DNA from: CAYOHP01 sp964403795 [NCBI: uncultured bacterium]
Lineage (GTDB): Bacteria; Muiribacteriota; UBA6191; CAZXTJ01
Assembly (NCBI GenBank): GCA_964403795.1
Contig: CAYOHP010000023.1
Span: 1 to 41,849 of the forward strand
Direction: 5' to 3'
Length of the DNA: 41,849 nucleotides
This document shows, one piece after another, positions 33,674 through 41,849 of the stretch (within the stretch, counting starts at the first letter, position 1; every line of letters begins with the position of its first letter). The translations under genes were made by a program, and so were the position numbers. The notes below the pieces were generated by a model, which had not been told where the DNA came from, did no database searches, and was given only the letters and a program-made list of their open reading frames with translations.

Positions 33674-35805
33674 AGATCGGCGATCACGTCGACCGGTACT
33701 GGCTCCTCAAGGAGCTCGGTCATGGTGGGATGGGCGGCGTCTGGATCGCCTTCGACCCCGAGTCCGAGGACCTGGTCGCCATCAAGACGATCTTCGAGGA
33801 ACTCGCCAAGGACGAACTCGTCGTCCGCAGGTTCCAGCGCGAGAGCGACGTCCTGAAGAAGCTCCAGCACCCCAACATCGTCGGGTTCCGCGGAGCCGGC
33901 CGGACGGACCGGACCTACTACATGGCCCTCGAGCACATCCGCGGGGACGATCTCGCCGATGTGATCCGGGACCAGAAGCGGGTCTCGGTCCCGGACGCGC
34001 TCCACATCGCCTGCGGTGTCGCCAGGGCCCTCCAGCATGCCCATGAGAAAGGGGTCGTCCACCGGGACATCAAGCCTTCGAACATCATGATCACGGAGGA
34101 TGGCAAGATCCCGAAGATCCTGGATTTCGGGGTCGCCTACGCCGAGGACAGTCACCTGATGACGGCGACCGGCGACATCGTCGGGACCTTCATGTACGCC
34201 TCCCCGGAGCAGAACCAGGGGAAGCAGGTGGACGAGCGGTCGGACCTCTATGCCCTCGGCCTGACTCTCTACGAACTCCTGACCGGCGTCCGGGCGCTCC
34301 GGGGCACCAGCCACCAGGAGGTGACGGCTCTCCAGCTCACGGCCGCCATCCCTCCTCCCTCCGAGCGCAACTCGGGATTGCCTCCCGAGCTCGACTCCAT
34401 CGTGATGAAGCTCCTGGCCACGGCTCCGGACGACAGGTACCAGACGGCCGAGGAGCTGCTCTTCGACCTGGAGATGTTCCAGAACGACCCCAAGACGCTC
34501 GGCGAGGAGCGCCGCTCGATCTACGAGTACCCGGAGCTGGTCCCTGACTTCAAGCAGGCCCAGGAGGCGCTGCGCGCCGGCGATGCCGAACAGGCCTTCG
34601 GGATCGCCGACCAGCTGAGTGCCTCGGCGCCGAGGGCTGCCGAGGTCTACCAATTGCGGGGACAGGCGAATCGGGCCAGGGGTGCCGGATTCCCGGCGGT
34701 GAACGACTTCAAGAGGGCCATCACCTTCGATCGCGGCAACATCGGGTACCAGTTGGAGCTCGGGAGCATCTACGAGGAGATGGGGATGGAGGGCCTCGCC
34801 AAGGAGGTCTACCAGTCGGTGCTGGAGATCGAGCCCAACAGCACCGCGGCCCGGCAGCGCCTCGACGCCTTGAGGGGCCTCGGGAGCGCCGCCCCGCAGG
34901 CCTCCGGGAGCCTGGTTGCGGCCAACATCGGGGACCTGAACCAGGGATTCCTCGACGCCCGGGCCTCCAGGCGCAAGAGCCTGTCGGGGGTCGGGGAGGA
35001 TCGGGCGTATCGCACCCTGCCGCCGGAGATCCTCGAGGAGAAGGGCCCGGAACGGGATCCGGCAGCCGAGTCGCCGGACGAGGGCGAGGAGAGGTACGCG
35101 CCGAGCGAGGAGGAGCAGGCCAGGAACCGCAGGGCGCTGGCGGCTGCCCTCCCCCGTCGACAACCTCCGGTGGGGATGGCGTTGGGAACCCTGTTCTTCT
35201 GGGCCTTCGGGCCGTTGCGGTTCGGGGACCCGAAGGGTGCCGGGCTCTCCCTCTTCGCCCAGATCGTCATGGGGAGCGCCCTCTACTACTTCCTGAACAC
35301 GGACTTCTTCGTGCCGCCCGAGTTCCTCGGCAAGGGGATCGTGAACTGGGCGGCTGCCAACGGCGTGGAGGCGGCCAGGTGGGGACGGCGCCTGGCCGCG
35401 CTCGGATATGCCGCCGGATCCGTCTATGCCGCCTTCGAGGCCTACCACGGGGCCAGCCTCCGCAACCGGGTCGGATACGTGGTGGAGCTCGGGGACCAGG
35501 AGCGGACGCTGATCCTGAACGCGGGAAGGGAAGCCGGCTTCTCCCGGGGGGAGAGGGTCCTGGTCTACCAGGAGACTCCTCCCCGGGCCGGAGTCGGGGT
35601 CCTGATCGGGGAGGCGGAGGTCATCGAGCTGCTTCCCGACCGTTCGGTCGTGCGGTTCTTCGCGGGAGGCAATGCCCACCCGCGGGTCGGGGACCTCGCG
35701 GTGGTGGCCGCCGCGGTCCAGGAGGGCTGGGTCGAGCCGACCGTCAAGGACCCGGGTCGGTTCCCGGTCCAGCCGACCCGTGCCCGGCCGACCACCGTGC
35801 CCTGA
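33670..35805 (+). CDS. Multidomain Ser/Thr protein kinase, cassette copy B
   Basis: A 711-residue paralogue of the copy A kinase. The kinase domain (about 8-275) is intact: GHGGMGGVW, Lys39, HRDIKPSN with Asp133, DFG from Asp152, and SPEQNQGKQ (Ser replacing Ala of APE). A TPR-like helical part follows (about 295-400), without the very long Pro-rich linkers of copy A. A charged segment leads to hydrophobic helices (about 500-555 and 570-590). A C-terminal beta domain (about 600-685: GYVVELGDQERTLILNAGREAGFSRGERVLVY...VGVLIGEAEVIEL) corresponds to that of copy A. Its last 62 bp overlap the convergent NTPase gene. Likely an active membrane kinase. Confidence 0.92.
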   Translation: MKIGDHVDRYWLLKELGHGGMGGVWIAFDPESEDLVAIKTIFEELAKDELVVRRFQRESDVLKKLQHPNIVGFRGAGRTDRTYYMALEHIRGDDLADVIRDQKRVSVPDALHIACGVARALQHAHEKGVVHRDIKPSNIMITEDGKIPKILDFGVAYAEDSHLMTATGDIVGTFMYASPEQNQGKQVDERSDLYALGLTLYELLTGVRALRGTSHQEVTALQLTAAIPPPSERNSGLPPELDSIVMKLLATAPDDRYQTAEELLFDLEMFQNDPKTLGEERRSIYEYPELVPDFKQAQEALRAGDAEQAFGIADQLSASAPRAAEVYQLRGQANRARGAGFPAVNDFKRAITFDRGNIGYQLELGSIYEEMGMEGLAKEVYQSVLEIEPNSTAARQRLDALRGLGSAAPQASGSLVAANIGDLNQGFLDARASRRKSLSGVGEDRAYRTLPPEILEEKGPERDPAAESPDEGEERYAPSEEEQARNRRALAAALPRRQPPVGMALGTLFFWAFGPLRFGDPKGAGLSLFAQIVMGSALYYFLNTDFFVPPEFLGKGIVNWAAANGVEAARWGRRLAALGYAAGSVYAAFEAYHGASLRNRVGYVVELGDQERTLILNAGREAGFSRGERVLVYQETPPRAGVGVLIGEAEVIELLPDRSVVRFFAGGNAHPRVGDLAVVAAAVQEGWVEPTVKDPGRFPVQPTRARPTTVP

Positions 35806-36337
35806 CCAGGGGCATCAGGTAGTCCGCGATCTCCTCGGCGAGGCGGGTGCGATTCTCGACATCCACCCTGTGGATCCGGACATCGGGTCGTCCGGCCAGG
35901 TCTTCCAGGAGCGGGAGACCGTCGTGGAGGACGGCCAACAGGGGGATCGGGGCGTCGAGTGCCTGGTACAGGACCTCCCGGAGCCGGGCGGTGCGCAGTT
36001 CGGGGTCCCCGATCTCGTCGACGACCACGGCGTCGGCCTCGGCGAGCGCGGTCCTGAGCCTGGGGATCCCCTCCTCGAGGAGGCTCGTCGGGTCGAAGAC
36101 CCGCCAGCCCGTGGTCCCGATCTCCCGGGTGAGCCGCCGGCTCGAGTACTCCCGGAACGCTCCCCCGACCAGGACCAGCCTCCTGCCTCCCGTCCCGGTG
36201 GGGTCGGCCTGGACGAAGTATCCCTGGAAGTCGACCCTGGGCAAGGTGGCCATGATCCGCTGCAGCAGGGTCGTCTTCCCGCACCCCAGGGGCCCGACCA
36301 GGATGTGGTTCCAGACGTGGTTCTCGACGGCGGACAC
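35744..36337 (-). CDS. THEP1-like nucleoside-triphosphatase (NTPase_1 family)
   Basis: A 197-residue P-loop protein. The GTG at 36337 is the only good candidate, though no clear ribosome site precedes it. Walker A is GPLGCGKT (15-22), Walker B VVVDEIGDPEL, typical of THEP1/NTPase_1 proteins, which hydrolyse NTPs and are thought to act on nucleic acids or nucleotides. The segment QGYFVQADPTGTGGRRLVLV matches the family's G-F-x-x-x-E-v-r-x-x-G-x-R-x-G-F pattern only loosely. It is convergent with and overlaps the end of the copy B kinase gene by 62 bp, an unusual antisense overlap. Physiological role unknown. Confidence 0.75.
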   Translation of the reverse strand: MSAVENHVWNHILVGPLGCGKTTLLQRIMATLPRVDFQGYFVQADPTGTGGRRLVLVGGAFREYSSRRLTREIGTTGWRVFDPTSLLEEGIPRLRTALAEADAVVVDEIGDPELRTARLREVLYQALDAPIPLLAVLHDGLPLLEDLAGRPDVRIHRVDVENRTRLAEEIADYLMPLVRARWSAGHGSAGPGTDPGP

Positions 36338-36401
36338 GGTCGGGCCAGTATGTCATGGCCCAGGGCGGGGACGGTGGCGTGACGCTTCGTAACGCGGGGG
36401 A

Positions 36402-36516
36402 TGTGGAGAATGTGGATAACTCGTGGATCGATCCCCCGGCCGGGAAGGGCTCAGACTCCGTCTTTCCGGACACATGTCACGGAAACCTCCCGGAATTTCG
36501 TGGGAAATGTGGACAA
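36402..36516 (-). other. Cluster of DnaA-box sequences
   Basis: Three 9-mers in one orientation (read on the minus strand): TTATCCACA, the perfect consensus, at 36411-36419; TTCTCCACA directly beside it at 36402-36410; TTGTCCACA at 36508-36516. They lie in the 289-bp gene-free gap 36338-36626, which is less GC-rich than its surroundings. The gap could be a replication-related site or a DnaA-controlled promoter. Confidence 0.55.
36463..36485. repeat. Imperfect palindrome between DnaA boxes
   Basis: TTTCCG-GACA-CA-TGTC-A-CGGAAA: outer arms of 6 and inner arms of 4 match perfectly around a CA centre, with one extra A on the right. Its size fits a dimeric regulator operator. Confidence 0.35.
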
Positions 36517-36587
36517 CGTGGAATTGTGAGGAACTGGGATCGAGCGGGCACCAGGGCATGGGATATGACAGATCCAGTACCATTCCA

Positions 36588-36605
36588 GGACGTCACGGAA
36601 CGTCC
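36588..36605. repeat. Inverted repeat just upstream of the epimerase gene
   Basis: GGACGT (36588-36593) and ACGTCC (36600-36605) with a 6-nt spacer, 21 bp before the TTG start. Possible operator in the leader or promoter; no clear -10/-35 could be assigned. Confidence 0.3.
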
Positions 36606-36626
36606 CATGGTGTAGGAGTCGAGCCG

Positions 36627-37028
36627 TTGAAACTGAATCACATCGGGATTGCGGTCGCGGATCTGGAGACCGGGCGAGGGTTCTGGGAGGGCGCGCTCGG
36701 GATGAGGGCCGGAGGTGAGGAGGTGGTTGCCGGGGAGGGCGTCAAGGTGGCCTTCCTCGACGGCGGCTATGGTCCCGAAGGGGTCCACCTCGAGCTCCTG
36801 GAAGGGCTCGGGCCCGACTCCCCCATCTCCCGCTTCGTGGCCAAGCGCGGACCCGGGATCCATCACCTGTGTTTCGAGGTCGAGGACCTCGATCAAGCCC
36901 TGGCGCAGGCCGAGGCCCGTGGGTATCGCCGCATCAAGGATCCGGTCCAGGGTGCCCACCACCGCAGGGTCGTCTTCCTCCATCCCAAGGAGACGGGCGG
37001 GGTCCTGCTCGAACTCGCCGAGCGTTGA
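36627..37028 (+). CDS. mce: Methylmalonyl-CoA epimerase
   Basis: VOC-superfamily enzyme interconverting (R)- and (S)-methylmalonyl-CoA in propionyl-CoA metabolism; cytosolic and metal-dependent. The TTG start at 36627 is chosen because AGGAG lies 8 nt upstream (36614-36618) and the fold starts at once (MKLNHIGIAVAD). It has 133 residues, the normal length. Visible signatures: HIGIAV with metal ligand His4, EGVKVAFLDGG, VHLELLEGLGPDSPISRF, the GIHHLCFEV motif with a second metal His, and the ligand Glu in GGVLLEL. No mutase or carboxylase genes are in the window. The stop overlaps the start of the HAD gene (TTGA), so the two are coupled. Confidence 0.92.
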   Translation: MKLNHIGIAVADLETGRGFWEGALGMRAGGEEVVAGEGVKVAFLDGGYGPEGVHLELLEGLGPDSPISRFVAKRGPGIHHLCFEVEDLDQALAQAEARGYRRIKDPVQGAHHRRVVFLHPKETGGVLLELAER

Positions 37029-37747
37029 GGCCCGGGCTGCCACCGGTCCGGGCCGTCCTGTTCGACCTGGACGGGACCCTCTACAGCCTGGGATGGCTCC
37101 GGGTACGGCTCCTGGCAAGGATTCCCGGCGAGATCGGCCGCCACGGCCTGGCAGGCGCGCTGCGCAGGTTCCGGGCGGTGCAAGCGTTCCGGAGGGCCAG
37201 GGAGGCCCTGCGCGGTTCCTGCGTCGGCGGGAACCTCCGCGCGAACCTGGTCACCAGGGTCGTGGCTTCCTCGGGACTGGACCGGTCGATCGTCGAGGAT
37301 GCCATCGAGGAGTACTTCTACCGCTCCGACTTCTCCGAACTCGTCGGCCTCGGGAGTCCCGAGGATCGCACCGTCCTCGTCGAACTCGGGACTCGCGGCT
37401 ATCGCCTCGGGGTGCTCAGCGAGTACCCGGTGGAAGCCAAGCTGGAGCGACTCGGCCTGGGGAGCCTTCCCTGGTCGGTCCTCCTCGACTGCGAGCAGGT
37501 GGGCGAACTCAAGCCCTCTCCCGCCCCCTTCCTGGAGGCGGCCCGGCGATTCGACTCGCCCGCGGCCGAGGTGCTCATGGTGGGCGATCGCCGGGACGCC
37601 GACGTGGCCGGCGCCAGGGCCTGCGGGATGCCGGTCGCCTGGCTCTCGGGCCGCGATCCGGGGTACGGGGGCGGTCCGGAGCCCGACCTCGAGATCGGGG
37701 AACTCGGAGACCTCCTGGCCCATCTGCCAGGCCCGACCGGATCCTAG
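37025..37747 (+). CDS. HAD-superfamily hydrolase (phosphoglycolate phosphatase-like)
   Basis: A 240-residue HAD-IA phosphatase. The TTG start (37025) overlaps the epimerase stop; it gives MRPGLPPVRAVLFDLDGTLYS, placing the nucleophile motif at the expected position, and no other start lies closer. All four motifs are present: DLDGT (nucleophile Asp and acid Asp), LSEY (Ser), ELKPSP (Lys) and GDRRDADV (metal Asp). The cap is helical (about residues 25-95). Substrate cannot be named; the epimerase coupling is more likely positional than metabolic. Its stop TAG shares the CTAG palindrome with the stop of the convergent gene. Confidence 0.88.
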   Translation: MRPGLPPVRAVLFDLDGTLYSLGWLRVRLLARIPGEIGRHGLAGALRRFRAVQAFRRAREALRGSCVGGNLRANLVTRVVASSGLDRSIVEDAIEEYFYRSDFSELVGLGSPEDRTVLVELGTRGYRLGVLSEYPVEAKLERLGLGSLPWSVLLDCEQVGELKPSPAPFLEAARRFDSPAAEVLMVGDRRDADVAGARACGMPVAWLSGRDPGYGGGPEPDLEIGELGDLLAHLPGPTGS

Positions 37748-38790
37748 TCCGGGGGCCGACGGGTCTCGGACTCGAGCCGGGTGATCACGGAGGCGAGCTC
37801 GGTGGACAGGGCCTTCAGGCTGTCGACGTCCCGGGAGCCGATCATCCAGGGCAGGGAACGGAAGCGGCGGAGCCCGGGAGCCTCCTTGAACTCGGCGATC
37901 ACATAGGTCTCGACCAGCAGGGAGAGCAGGTTCGAGATGGGCGCGAAGGTGGCCGCCACCACCATCGCCGCGACCAACTCGGGAAAGGGGGAGTCGGGCG
38001 GGAGTTCCCCCCGGAACAGGCCCTCGAGGGCCTCGCCGAGGACCACGAACAGGCCGGCGACGATGGGGGCGAGGAGGGACAGGACCAGACCCCGGTGCAC
38101 CACCACCTCGATGTCGAGGAAGCGGTGCCGGACCACCGCGATCGACAGGCAGGCGAGGAAAGCCAGCGACGCGGCCGGGGCCAGGGGGAAAGGGAGAGGG
38201 TGGTCGATCCCGGCGCGGTGCACCAGGTCCAGGAGTCCACCGAGGGCGAAGGTGAAGGCGCCGAAGAGCAGGTAGAGGCTGCGGTTCCTGGCGTGGTGGT
38301 CGGTCGCGGCCCGCATTCCTTGCCGGAGCTGCACCAGGAACCGGAGAAAGGTGGCGCCGATCACCACGCTCCAGAGGACCAGTGCCGGGCCGCCGACCGC
38401 CCTGCCCTCGCCGGTGACGTGGGTCAGGAAATTCCCGGACACGGTAGCCAGGGCGAAACCGCAGGCGACGAGCCAGGTGAGGGGCTCCAGCCAGGGAGGG
38501 TCGGGTGCGATCCCGTCCCCGAAGAGGATCGTCGGGAACCTGCTGACCACCGGGAGCAGGAGGAAGGCACCCAGGAATGCCGCCCTGGTCCACCGGAGGT
38601 GTGTCTCGGGATCCGTGGCCAGCGCGGCCAGGCAGGAGCAGCCGTTGAACAGGGCTCCCGCGATCCCCAGGATCGCGAAGGCCCGATGGGTCGGCTTCGA
38701 GGGACTCCGCGAGAAGACGTAGGCGGGGACGACCAGGAAGGCGAGGGCCGTGACCAGGTGGAGTGCTGCCTGGATCCCGTTCCCGGTCAT
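37744..38790 (-). CDS. Stand-alone 7TM membrane protein resembling histidine-kinase 7TM sensor regions
   Basis: A 348-residue polytopic protein. The ATG at 38790 overlaps the PrsW-like stop (ATGA). Eight or so hydrophobic helices are visible, with features of the HisKA_7TM sensor module: an early SPSKPTHRAFAILG segment between the first helices, the repeated VVRHRFLDIEVVVHRGLVLS motif, and the final amphipathic part (FAPISNLLSLLVETYVI) that normally leads into GAF or kinase domains. Here the protein stops about 50 residues later (SLKALSTELASVITRLE), with no H-box or ATPase domain, so it either signals through a partner or has another membrane role. Its stop overlaps the HAD stop on the other strand. 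Confidence 0.65.
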   Translation of the reverse strand: MTGNGIQAALHLVTALAFLVVPAYVFSRSPSKPTHRAFAILGIAGALFNGCSCLAALATDPETHLRWTRAAFLGAFLLLPVVSRFPTILFGDGIAPDPPWLEPLTWLVACGFALATVSGNFLTHVTGEGRAVGGPALVLWSVVIGATFLRFLVQLRQGMRAATDHHARNRSLYLLFGAFTFALGGLLDLVHRAGIDHPLPFPLAPAASLAFLACLSIAVVRHRFLDIEVVVHRGLVLSLLAPIVAGLFVVLGEALEGLFRGELPPDSPFPELVAAMVVAATFAPISNLLSLLVETYVIAEFKEAPGLRRFRSLPWMIGSRDVDSLKALSTELASVITRLESETRRPPD

Positions 38791-39392
38791 TCCGGATCCG
38801 GCTCCCCGGCCGGCCGGAACGGGGAGGCGTCCAGGGCGCGTCCGATCTGGAGGGTTAACACCCCGTCGATCAGGGCGAGGACCGTACCCATGGCCATGAG
38901 CCAGCCCCGGGGCTGCCCGAAGGCCACGAAGTCGTAGAGTCCATGCACCGCGACCGCCGCGAGCCACCCGGCGAGCAGAGTCCTCAGCGAGTGGCCGTGG
39001 AACCGGACCTGACTCCATGCATACCCGATCAGTCCCGAGGTCGAGGCGTGGAGGCAGCAGGCGAAGAGCCCCCGGGCCAGCAGGGTCCCTGCGTCCGTGA
39101 CCCGGGAGTAGGCCAGGTTCTCGGCCGTGGCGAACCCGAGGCCCGCGGCGGCCAGGTAGATCACCCCGTCGACCGGCTCGTCGTACTCCCGGCTGCGTCC
39201 GATGCAGAGCCACGCGGCTGCGAGCTTCAAGGTCTCCTCGACCGGGCCGACGACCAGGAAGACCGCGCCGGCGAGCGACCAGGAGGAGAGCGCCCCCAGG
39301 TTCGGGCTCGTGCCGGCGGCCTGCAGCATCCAGGCCTCCAGGGCTCCCGCCGGAGGGACCATGGCGGCACCCGCCAGGAACGTGAGGACCAC
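38787..39392 (-). CDS. PrsW-family intramembrane metalloprotease-like protein (N-terminus probably extends to about 39482)
   Basis: At least 201 residues with several membrane helices. Family signatures: GPVEETLK (the EE-x-x-K motif), DGVIYLAAAGLGFATAENLAY, and a later histidine-containing helix (VAVHGLYDFVAF). PrsW proteases cleave anti-sigma factors or other membrane substrates. The first canonical start is GTG 39392, but the same frame continues upstream after the enolase stop, encoding LFQLLSILPGLAWLLYFYRR, then D-R-F-Q-P-E-P. That is exactly the expected first PrsW helix and its D-R-x-x-P-E-P motif. The only candidate there is a CTG at 39482 or an ATT at 39512, neither with a ribosome site. 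It is coupled to the 7TM gene by an ATGA overlap. Confidence 0.8.
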   Translation of the reverse strand: MVLTFLAGAAMVPPAGALEAWMLQAAGTSPNLGALSSWSLAGAVFLVVGPVEETLKLAAAWLCIGRSREYDEPVDGVIYLAAAGLGFATAENLAYSRVTDAGTLLARGLFACCLHASTSGLIGYAWSQVRFHGHSLRTLLAGWLAAVAVHGLYDFVAFGQPRGWLMAMGTVLALIDGVLTLQIGRALDASPFRPAGEPDPE

Positions 39393-39484
39393 CAGGTGGG
39401 TGGGCTCGGGCTGGAACCGGTCCCGTCGGTAGAAGTAGAGGAGCCAGGCCAGCCCCGGCAGGATCGAGAGGAGCTGGAACAGGG

Positions 39485-41705
<2,221 letters not shown>

Positions 41706-41727
41706 GGCGAGGCGACGAGAACCCGGA

Positions 41728-41754
41728 GGCGGCCCGGAACCCTACCGGGCCGCC
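41728..41754. terminator. Strong GC hairpin between convergent genes
   Basis: GGCGGCCCGG (41728-41737) pairs perfectly with CCGGGCCGCC (41745-41754) around AACCCTA. The outer GGA/TCC bases extend it with a bulge. It is 22 bp after the stop at 41705 and 16 bp from the stop of the minus-strand gene, so it may serve both. No T-run. Confidence 0.6.
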
Positions 41755-41769
41755 GCTCCGGGCGATCGA

Positions 41770-41849
41770 TCAGAACTCCTCGAAGGCATCCTCGTCGAAG
41801 CTGGCCGCCGGCTCGGGGGCCTTGGTCGGGGCGGCGGGCTTGGCCGGCG
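41770..41849 (-). CDS. C-terminal end of a minus-strand gene (cut by window edge)
   Basis: The minus-strand frame ending at TGA 41772-41770 is open to the window edge and reads an Ala/Pro/Lys-rich linker (PAKPAAPTKAPEPAA) followed by the acidic tip SFDEDAFEEF. Acidic-aromatic tips of this kind end single-stranded DNA-binding proteins and some chemoreceptors, after a flexible linker. With only 26 codons visible neither can be claimed. Confidence 0.45.
   Translation of the reverse strand, partial: PAKPAAPTKAPEPAASFDEDAFEEF

Larger units (their letters stand above)
27696..35805 (+). repeat. Tandemly duplicated PP2C-TPR-kinase cassette
   Basis: Two diverged copies of the same three-gene order: copy A 27696-32155, copy B 32200-35805. 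Each has a PP2C phosphatase, a single-pass TPR protein and a Hanks kinase with C-terminal membrane segments and beta domain. The relation is at protein level; no long nucleotide identity is evident, so the duplication is old. Confidence 0.85.

Noticed and set aside
41770-41849. Acidic C-terminal tip read as single-stranded DNA-binding protein or chemoreceptor tail.
   Set aside because: Only 26 codons are visible and the tip matches neither DDDIPF nor NWETF closely.

Overview
This is a very GC-rich, densely packed bacterial chromosome segment with no insertion sequences, phage genes, CRISPR arrays or rRNA. GTG and TTG starts are common and 4-bp stop/start overlaps (ATGA, GTGA, TTGA) link many genes. 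The repertoire of many Ser/Thr kinases, PP2C phosphatases, an FHA-containing sigma-54 activator, minor-pilin-like proteins and methylmalonyl-CoA epimerase resembles signalling-rich phyla such as Myxococcota or Planctomycetota. I cannot fix the phylum from sequence alone.

Layout. 1-4.2 kb: the 3' end of gyrB, complete gyrA and a coupled FtsB/DivIC-like gene. 4.2-6.3 kb: a lipoprotein with six Ig-like (Big_5) repeats. 6.3-9.6 kb (minus): a transmembrane Ser/Thr kinase preceded by a small pseudokinase. 9.6-11.2 kb: a sodium/solute symporter. 11.2-17.8 kb (minus): an operon of PilX-, PilV- and PilW-like pseudopilins, a degenerate transmembrane kinase and a Ste24-type M48 protease. 17.9-20.5 kb (minus): a pilin-like coiled-coil membrane protein and a lipoprotein. 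20.7-22.7 kb: a divergent FHA-GAF-AAA+-Fis sigma-54 activator. Three -24/-12 (sigma-54-type) promoter sequences precede the three minus-strand units beside this activator, so the block looks like one phospho-signal-controlled, pilin-related regulon.

22.7-27.4 kb (minus): nadB, an RlmD/TrmA-family RNA methyltransferase, a 78-residue stand-alone MshEN-type domain, a secreted low-complexity protein, tRNA-Pro(CGG) and a small membrane protein. 27.5-35.8 kb (plus): the most striking part, a tandemly duplicated three-gene cassette (PP2C phosphatase, membrane-anchored TPR protein, multidomain Ser/Thr kinase) behind a good sigma-70-type promoter. 35.7-37.7 kb: a THEP1-like NTPase, an intergenic region with clustered DnaA boxes, methylmalonyl-CoA epimerase and a HAD phosphatase. 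37.7-40.8 kb (minus): a stand-alone 7TM sensor-like protein, a PrsW-type protease and enolase. 40.8-41.7 kb: a conserved-looking protein of unknown function with two CxxC pairs. The window ends in the C-terminus of another minus-strand gene.

How the parts may work together (inference): at least five kinases or kinase-like proteins, two PP2C phosphatases and one FHA-domain transcription activator sit within about 30 kb. A plausible circuit is kinase/phosphatase output read by the FHA domain, which would switch sigma-54 promoters of the pilin-like genes; one of these operons itself encodes a kinase-like receptor and a membrane protease.
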